This document shows, one piece after another, positions 57,501 to 64,000 of a DNA stretch of 64,000 nt. The DNA lies in NCBI GenBank assembly GCA_905250115.1, contig CAJNOI010000317.1, positions 1-64,000 on the forward strand. Reading direction: 5' to 3'. Below the pieces are notes generated by a model that saw nothing but the letters and a program-made list of their open reading frames with translations, did not search any database and was not told where the DNA came from. A program made the position numbers and the translations under genes. The DNA is from Adineta steineri (taxonomy: Eukaryota; Rotifera; Eurotatoria; Adinetida; Adinetidae). How positions within the stretch are numbered: the stretch's first letter is position 1; every line of letters begins with the position of its first letter.

Positions 57501-60500
57501 TTATTAGATATTTATTTTTACCCGATTTGTATCAATTGTTTCGCTCTCACTCAATTGACGAACACGTTCCACTATTCCAAATAACAAAACAGAATGATGT
57601 TTATAAAATTTAATAATTATTAATATTAGAATAGTAACATACATAGTTGTTCTTCATCTTCAGCTACTGCTTTTGCCATATTCATTAAGCCATCATGTGT
57701 ACCAATCGTTTTTTCAGATTGTTGCATTTTAATCATTGTTTGATATTTACCTCCTTCTTTTGCCAATAATGTTTCATGTGTACCTTCTTCAATCACACTT
57801 CCTTTATCTAATACATAAATATAATCAGCATTTTGAATTGTAGTTAAACGATGAGCAATAACTATAGTTGTACGATCTATATATTAATAATAATAATAAT
57901 ATAATCAACAGTAATTAAGTAATTCTTACTTTTGCATGCTCGATCAAGTGCTTCTTGAACAATTTTTTCACTAACATTATCAAGTGCACTTGTTGCTTCA
58001 TCTAACAAAAGAATGTTGGGTTGTTTGACAAGTGCACGAGCTAATGCAATACGTTGTTTTTCACCACCACTCAATTGTATACCACGTTCCCCAACAAGTG
58101 TTTCATATTTCTATAAATATAAATAATAATACATATAGATAAAAAGAAATAATTAAAAAACAAACATTTGGTAATTTCATAATGAATTTATGTGCATTAG
58201 CGTGTTCTGCTGCATTTTCAATCTCTGCACGTGTTGCATTCAATTTACCAAAACGAATATTTTCATAAATACTTATTCCAAATAAAATCTATTTCAATAT
58301 ACAAATTCAACAGAGACCAAAAGAAAAACGAAAGAAATTTACAGGTTCTTGACTAACAACTCCAATATTTTGACGAAATTGTTTGATTTTATAATCTGTA
58401 ATTGATTGACCATCAATCATAATTCTACCTGAAGAAGGTTCATAATAGCGAAGAAGAAGTGATACACATGTACTTTTTCCTATCACAATAAATTTCAATA
58501 TTAAAATGTTATGTTTGTTTTAGAAAAAAAAGATTTACCACAACCACTTGAACCTACAAGAGCAGTTGTTTGATTAGCACGAGCAACTAATTTAAGATTA
58601 TTCAAGGCTGTTGCATTTTCTCTAGATGGATAAGAAAAACTAACATTATCAAATTCAATATCACCATTGATATTGGAAATCGAGTTTTCATCAGATATGT
58701 TCTCTTGTAATATTTCTCTTTCATTGATATTTGCATCATGTGCCTATATCATAAAAAATGAAATAGAAATATAATTACCAAGATTTAGTCGCTATAGTAT
58801 TTAATTGATTTTACCTCATCAATAAGTCGAAATACGGTTACTGCTGCGCCTTGAGCTTCCGAAATTGATTGAAAGAAAGGTCCAACTGCAGTAAGATACC
58901 CTAAAGCTTGTGCAAACATATTTACAACCTAAACGAAAGTTCATTTTTCAGTTACTTTCTTGCATATTGATGTTATAGTTCACTTACAACAAGAATCTCA
59001 CTAATGGTCAGTGAACGATGGTTACCATAAGCCATAAGAATCGAACCGAAAGTAAAACCAATTGAATAAACTGCAAAGTTTATAAAAAGTAACCAACCCA
59101 TAAATATACCAAATGCAGCATCTTTGCGAACAGTATACCATTCATTCAATTTTAGTTCTTTTTCATATCTAGATAAAAATAAACTATACATCTTTGTGTA
59201 TTTATTTATTTACTGTTTTTGTTGGGATTTGCTTCCATTGAATGAAAGAACAGTTTTTAAGGAACCAAATACTTCTTGAGCAATTTGTCCAGCTTTTGAA
59301 TATGTACTTAATTGTGCTTCTGTTTCTTTAGTGATAACCTATAGTTATTGATAAGATTTTAGCAAATTAAATAATAATTTATACCTTTCCAAATATCAAT
59401 GAACTACCAGCGGTAAGTGGAATAAGACAAGACATAATTAAAGACAATTGCCAATTCAGAATAAAAGACATGATTATACTGAGAATCATAACTATAATAA
59501 GTCCAATTACTACTAAGAATTCAAAACCTATTCCGTTTTTGATCTTTTCAATATTACTGTAAAGAAAATCGATCATATATAATTGTTTGTTATAAAGTTA
59601 TTTAATTTGCTTACGTAAAAAGCATCGTATTGTATTGAGTAGTTTGATTTATATCCAGATAAGTCATGTTCTAAAGAATGAAAGAGAAATAATATATTAT
59701 TTTATCTTAAATCATAATGTAATTGATATATTAACCATGTTTTTAGAATTATTAGTCTGTTGATTAGAGAAATATTTTTGAAAAAAAAAAATCAGAAATC
59801 GAGGCTAAAATGATCTACTTAGTTTTATTTTATGCTTGGCACGGAGCAAGAGACATAAATAGAATAAACTGTATTCTAACTGGTTTAATCGGTTATACTC
59901 ATTTATTTTATTTACTCTTCAATAAATCAGATCTGTACTAAATTTAAGTCATCTAGGAGAAATTCTATACTATTCAATTATGAGTTATGTTCACGAATGG
60001 TAAAGTATTTTATGTGTGTAAAAAAATATTTTTACTTACACGTTGAAGAAGTGATTGAAAGAGTAAAACATTCATACGAGATGTTTGTCGTTTCGCAGCA
60101 ACTGTCCAACAGATATATTCAAGAGAACAACATAGAAGTGCCAAAATACTGACACCTACATTGATATAGAGAAATAACAAATCGTTTGTTTTTTTAATTA
60201 AAATCATCATATTCAACAAACTTACCAAAGAACCAGTAAATCAGATGCATAACATTGTCATGAAATAAAGGCGTTAATGGAGCTAATGTGGATGAAATAG
60301 TTTTATTATCATAATGGCATAGCCTACGAATGAAAAAATTCAAAAGATTCAAAATAAGAATATTTTGCAATAAATTACTTATTTAATCGATCATAATTTA
60401 ATGGATTAAGATCAATACCAAGAGGACATACAGTATTATTGATAATTGTAGATACGAAATTTTCATATTGATTATCGCAATCAACAGAAAATGATGTAGT

Positions 60501-61005
60501 GGCAAATAATCCCGTGATTCGACCAAAAAGAATTACATTTGCGAGAGCACAAACTCCATGCATTAATGCGCAAAACACAGCAATAATCATAAGAAAAATA
60601 TCAATACGATCAGCAAATCGAAACTATCATTAAATGAAATGAATTAATTCATATATATATATATATATATTAAAAAGAAAAACAACATGCATTCAACTTA
60701 GTATTTTTATTACTTTCTCTTATGATATTTTATGTTTGAATATAATACTTACCAGTTGTAAAACACCGACTGGAATATCTTTAGTAGTTTGGTTGATTTC
60801 ATCATTTAACTTTTTATTCTTAGCATCAGTCTTTTGCTGTTTGAAATATTGACGCCACTCAGAAAAACTATAAATAATGATGAGTTATTATGTGTTGTTT
60901 ATCAATATTATATTTTTTTAAATCGTACCTTTTGTTTTCATTGTCACTATCATTGTCAATAGGTGATTTATTATGTTTCTTTAATAGTGGCTCTTTATCA
61001 CTCAT
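54573..61005 (-). CDS. ABCB/P-glycoprotein-type multidrug transporter, full length
   Basis: About twenty exons with mostly 50-90-base introns run from ATG 61005-61003 to TAA 54575-54573. The order is membrane domain 1, ATPase domain 1, acidic linker, membrane domain 2, ATPase domain 2, as in ABCB1. ATPase 1 has Walker [10 protein letters not shown] (split by an intron), Q-loop GVVSQEP, signature [15 protein letters not shown] and Walker [14 protein letters not shown]. ATPase 2 has [31 protein letters not shown] and [13 protein letters not shown]. All catalytic motifs are intact. Such pumps export lipids and hydrophobic compounds across the plasma membrane using ATP. Starting the first extracellular loop is [15 protein letters not shown], with NNT as a glycosylation site. 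The intron inside membrane domain 2 (about 56030-56490) is unusually long. The truncated NBD at 777-1619 shares intron positions and is a paralogue. Confidence 0.95.
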
Positions 61006-63005
61006 GTTCTTCTTTTTCTTTTCAAATATAAACTATTATGAAGCATGAAGCTTATTAAGGGTCTATATGTATTGGTGTGAAGAGTGATTGAATACTCTTT
61101 ACTTCACTGATTTTGCGTTCTGTACCTATTTTATCTGTTTTCTCTCATATTACCAAAAAACGTGGGCAACACTATGTAAAAGGCAAAAATTTTAGATATT
61201 TTTTCATAGATGTAAATTTAATTAATATTTTCTTCTTACCTGTCGCGTAGGAGTAATATGTTATCATTAAAGACTCAGAGATAGTAAATTTAATGATTGA
61301 TAAAGACTAAAAATAAATGAGAATATTATATGTAAAAAGTCTTTCAAATCTAATTCGAAAGCATTTATAGACAAAAAAAATAAAAAATAAATTATCGATT
61401 ACTTTTAATCTCTACACAACCATGAAACTTTAAGTTAGAATTTTATTAACCGTAAAAAAAACAATAAAATAAATTAAAGAGGTATGAGAAGTCGAAATCA
61501 TCAATCGAGTTCTACAATAAAATTTATATATATTTATAATAGATACAATTTTATTTTAAGATTGCTATTTATTTCCAAATAGTTACATAATACTAATGAT
61601 ATTTTCTATCAGACTAGATACAATATTCATTAATAATATGATTTTTTATTTACCATACTCTTCCTTTGTTTAAAAACAAGTTAGCGTTCGAAATGCATTG
61701 CATTTCTTCATCAAATATTTTTTTACTATACCTATTATTCGATATATTTATATATACATATTATAAAGACACATTGTCTTTGTTTTTCGCTTGTTAAACA
61801 TTGCCTGTATTATTATGAAACGATTAACAAAGACAATGTCTCTTTATAATATGTATATATAAATGTGTAATAAAGAAATGCAGTGCATTTCAAAAGCTAA
61901 TTTGTTTTTAAATAAATAAATAAATAAAGGAAGAGTATGGAAAATAAATGTCAATTAACCTTTCTCAACTGAAAAGAATAATCATATGATTTTTATTTAC
62001 AAATCAATATTATACATAAATAATTGCTTCAACCTTCATTATGAAATCGAGTTAGAAATATATTTATGTAACAAAAACTAAAATTTATAATATCATTCAT
62101 GTTAAAGGAATGTAATTATAGATTGGTTATAACTCATGAATCTTTAAAATAACGAATTTCTTAAATATATTAGATATTTTTAAATAAATGAATGAAATTA
62201 GAAACGAATAATAGGAAAACAATGACTTCATATTTGTCGGATACTTGATTTAATTCAGTTCCGTTGGTTTTTATCAAGTAACTTGTTGCATTTAGATAAC
62301 AAAAATAAAGAGAATAATTTATTTCTTTTTATTTTCCTGGTTGAATCGAATGGGAAACATCGAATAATACATATGATTCAATGGTACAAATAGAATGTTT
62401 TGACGACTGTATCCTATTCTCCTATCAAAGAGCAATTGTGTGACCTCAAACAGAAATGCGTCGATCACATTGCTTTCATTAAAGTATATCCCTACAACCT
62501 ATACAAAGAAAATAGTTGATTTATGTGTACTTATTACTGTCAAAATTATTGATTAAAATCGTATGAAAATAATTGATTATTTCGTGACCATCTCCCAAAA
62601 TCTTCTCTACATAGGAAAAACACACAAAACAATAGCACAGAGAATTTCTCAATCCATGTTTTCATTCATTCATAGAAGTTTAAAAGAACTCGAGAGAAAT
62701 ACCTATTCAAGTACATGTCTTTATATAAATTATTTTTATTTTTTCTTTCCATTTCTCCTTGATATGTATGACTCGAGGGTCAAGTGAAACAAATTTCCTG
62801 ATTGACTGTTTCAGTTATGAACGGCTCATTGATATAATCATATTTAGTACTCTACAATCGTATAAGAATTATCATAGAGAATCTTTGATTTATTTTAAAC
62901 GTGTTTGATGTATGAAAAATAATATTTCTTTTCTTTATTTGCTGATGAATGAATAATTATATAATCTTGCATTTTATAAGAATATGTCAATTAAAAATTA
63001 CTTCT
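61006..63005. other. AT-rich upstream region of the ABCB gene
   Basis: No gene is seen; the frame at 62563-62787 has no domain. It contains the foldback repeat at 61646-61949. If the sequence is circular or tandem, this DNA separates the intact ABCB gene from the truncated ABCB tail. Confidence 0.55.
61646..61949. mobile_element. Foldback MITE of about 300 bp
   Basis: The left arm (CCATACTCTTCCTTTGTTTA, GAAATGCATTGCATTTCTT, ATATATACATATTATAAAGA) is repeated in inverted order at the right (GAGTATGG at the outer end, AAATGCAGTGCATTTC, TCTTTATAATATGTATATAT). Arms are about 130 bases with a short centre of about 40 bases near 61795. TTTATTT-like flanks occur on both sides, but a clean target duplication is not certain. 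Confidence 0.75.
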
Positions 63006-64000
63006 CTCAGCAAAAGTAGATAAGATATTCAATCTATTAAGAATAATCTCAAGCGACAAAATTAATAGAAAGAAACTTTTGAATAGAAATATAAGGTAAA
63101 ATGAATATTTTTTTTGTATCTATATTGACTTTTATTTTAGTTTGTTAGTTAATTGAAAAAGAAATCGACGACTAATCCCAAGAATTAGGACGAATATGAA
63201 TAAATTGTAAGTGTGAATGAGGTTGTAGACAACAAGGTAACCAAAAGGGTGTAATGAATGATCTAGCGGTTTCTTCGTGATAAGTTCAAGTGATTTCGTT
63301 CTCCGTCGTGGCAAACATTCATTAATATAAATATCAAAATTAATCTTTCTTTTTAATTCTATCGCTTATTTTGTTGCATGATACTCTGTATTAATAATAT
63401 ATAATTCTTGACAAGTGACCACAGAATATTTATTTCTAAACTTGATGATCTTTTCTATTTATAAATCATTCTATAATATTAAATAAATCTATATAATTCA
63501 AATTCGTGATCTTCTCAACGATAAGAAAAAATCCAAAAACTATGCAACATTCTAATTCATAATTAGTTTTTTGATTTTATTTGACTTAATTCACTTTGGC
63601 TTTGATTAATGGAGCTATCTTTATTTTTTAAAATAAATTTTTGTCATTTAATAATATTAATATGAATTTTTTCTTAATTAAGAAATGATATTATACATTA
63701 AAGACTAACAAATCTCAATCCATTTTTATGCCAAAGACTGAGAGATATCATTTTGAATAAAGTTTATAGTCATTCTATTTCTCACATATGATCAAGTACA
63801 AATCTACGATAAGCAGTGCCATGTGCCATTAATTCTGCATGTGTACTACTTTCCAATAATCGTCCATTAGGACCAAGAACACAAATAAGATCACATGATT
63901 GAATAGTTGAAAGACGATGTGCAACAATAATAACAGTTCGTGATGGATTATCTTGCCGTGCAACATTCAACGATTCTTCAACAAGCTGAAAAAAATTAGA
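63006..64000. repeat. Terminal direct repeat, right copy (same as 1-995)
   Basis: Identical in all compared lines to 1-995, with an offset of 63,005, ending exactly at the last base of the window. Confidence 0.95.
63782..63985 (-). pseudogene. Second copy of the last exon of the truncated ABCB gene
   Basis: Same sequence as 777-980: from LVEESLNVARQ through the H-loop VAHRLSTIQ to the TGA at 63782-63784. It exists only because of the terminal repeat; it is not independent evidence for another gene. Confidence 0.9.

Noticed and set aside
1..64000. tRNA or rRNA genes
   Set aside because: No B-box-like GGTTCGANTCC in a foldable context and no rRNA-like block was seen on either strand.

Overview
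Organism. The window reads as nuclear DNA of a small-genome bilaterian animal, most likely a bdelloid rotifer. It is very AT-rich. Genes carry many GT-AG introns of about 50-60 bases. There is an 11-zinc-finger CTCF, a family confined to bilaterians. Several genes have no introns and look bacterial or fungal in type (GMC oxidoreductase) or sit in repeat-rich DNA (nucleoside deaminase). Telomere-like TGTGGG words, recalled from memory as the bdelloid telomere type, recur inside short inverted repeats. The species assignment is inference; no rRNA or mitochondrial marker is present.

Layout. Bases 1-995 are repeated as 63006-64000. The repeat starts at the first base and ends at the last base, so the window behaves as one turn plus 995 bases of a 63,005-bp circle or of a tandem array with that period. 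1-1.6 kb: tail of a broken ABCB transporter. 1.6-6.3 kb: no readable gene. 6.3-8.5 kb: a decayed prolyl 4-hydroxylase alpha gene. 8.5-13.3 kb: no gene. 13.3-15.4 kb: a spliced gene encoding a JmjN/JmjC (KDM4-like) protein without iron ligands, fused to two RRM domains. 15.4-38.9 kb: a repeat-rich zone of hAT-like, piggyBac-like and foldback elements. It contains a split nucleoside deaminase, an intronless GMC oxidoreductase and a six-exon GTP cyclohydrolase I. 38.9-39.3 kb: an intronless 6-pyruvoyl-tetrahydropterin synthase. 40-61 kb: a compact zone with an unknown acidic-tailed protein, a Cys-rich surface protein, a four-helix membrane protein, a C2orf69 homologue, CTCF, a small secreted Cys-rich protein and a full-length ABCB/P-glycoprotein-type transporter. 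The last four are all on the minus strand.

How genes relate. GCH1 and PTS encode the first two enzymes of tetrahydrobiopterin synthesis and lie about 5 kb apart in the same orientation. The broken ABCB tail lies just upstream of the intact ABCB gene on the minus strand if the sequence is circular or tandem, and both share intron positions, so they look like an old tandem pair. The mobile elements are mostly short non-autonomous copies. Five have target-site duplications that can be read directly, and one insertion is proven by the empty site in the opposite arm of the palindrome it entered. No transposase gene, tRNA, rRNA or CRISPR array was found.
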